A stretch of 6,379 bases of DNA from Gammaproteobacteria bacterium UBA6968 (lineage in GTDB: Bacteria > Pseudomonadota > Gammaproteobacteria > Pseudomonadales > Azotimanducaceae): assembly GCA_002450255.1 (NCBI GenBank), contig DJYW01000121.1:27669-34047 (forward strand). Reading direction: 5' to 3'. The notes under the pieces are model-generated. The model ran no database searches and was not told the DNA's origin. It worked only from the letters and a program-made list of their open reading frames with translations. This document shows positions 6,296 through 6,379 of the stretch, in pieces. The position numbers were made by a program, and so were the translations under genes. Within the stretch, counting starts at the first letter, position 1; each line of letters begins with the position of its first letter.

Positions 6296-6379
6296 CGATT
6301 GACGGCGGATGCACGAGCATTTCCAACCACGCTGCCATGCGGAAAACGCAAAACACAAAACATTAGAACCGCAGATAGA
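6296..6379. other. Downstream tail, no convincing gene start
   Basis: The 84 bases after the biotin carboxylase stop contain two + frames open to the window edge (from TTG 6299 and ATG 6309), but neither has a well-placed Shine-Dalgarno or a recognisable protein start. ATG 6337 runs straight into a stop. No terminator hairpin is visible. The next gene probably begins beyond the edge. Confidence 0.4.
6343..6361 (+). repeat. Three AAAAC units at 7-base spacing
   Basis: AAAAC occurs at 6343-6347, 6350-6354 and 6357-6361, separated by GC and AC, giving an exact 7-base period. It lies just after the last gene, possibly in the control region of the next one. The run is short and A-rich, so it may have no function. 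Confidence 0.4.

Noticed and set aside
6299..6379. Open frames from TTG 6299 and ATG 6309 as the start of a biotin carrier or carboxyltransferase gene
   Set aside because: Neither shows a proper ribosome-binding site or any family motif in the few codons available; calling a gene here would be a guess.

Overview
The window holds five complete or partial protein genes, all on the + strand, separated by short gaps of about 60 to 205 bases. Moderate-to-high GC, Shine-Dalgarno-led starts, a GGDEF-EAL signalling protein and a long-form (about 300-residue) PurC suggest a free-living Gram-negative bacterium, most likely a gammaproteobacterium. This assignment is an inference from gene types, not from a phylogeny. 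No RNA gene, insertion sequence, CRISPR array or phage gene was found.

Layout. (1) 1-1578: the 3' part of a PAS-like/GGDEF/EAL cyclic-di-GMP enzyme whose start lies left of the window. (2) 1579-1783: a 205-base gap with several short inverted repeats, probably the control region of the next gene. (3) 1784-3028: a PLP-dependent enzyme of the cystathionine gamma-synthase family. (4) 3141-3908: a classical NAD-type short-chain dehydrogenase/reductase. (5) 3981-4904: purC, the SAICAR synthase of purine synthesis. (6) 4967-6295: a stand-alone biotin carboxylase whose motifs resemble the urea-carboxylase branch more than housekeeping AccC. (7) 6296-6379: a tail with no convincing gene start.

How they fit together. 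The genes share a direction, and I see no strong intrinsic terminator between 1784 and 6295, so read-through is possible. Their biochemistry does not form one recognisable pathway: sulfur amino-acid-type chemistry, a redox step, purine synthesis and a biotin-dependent carboxylation. The biotin carboxylase lacks a biotin carrier and a carboxyltransferase, so its partners should lie just downstream or elsewhere in the genome.

This is mostly an ordinary metabolic region. The points most worth checking are the unusual subfamily of the biotin carboxylase, the Phe that replaces the usual active-site Tyr in the PLP enzyme, the palindromes before that gene, two mutually exclusive hairpins before purC, and the degenerate inhibitory site of the GGDEF domain.
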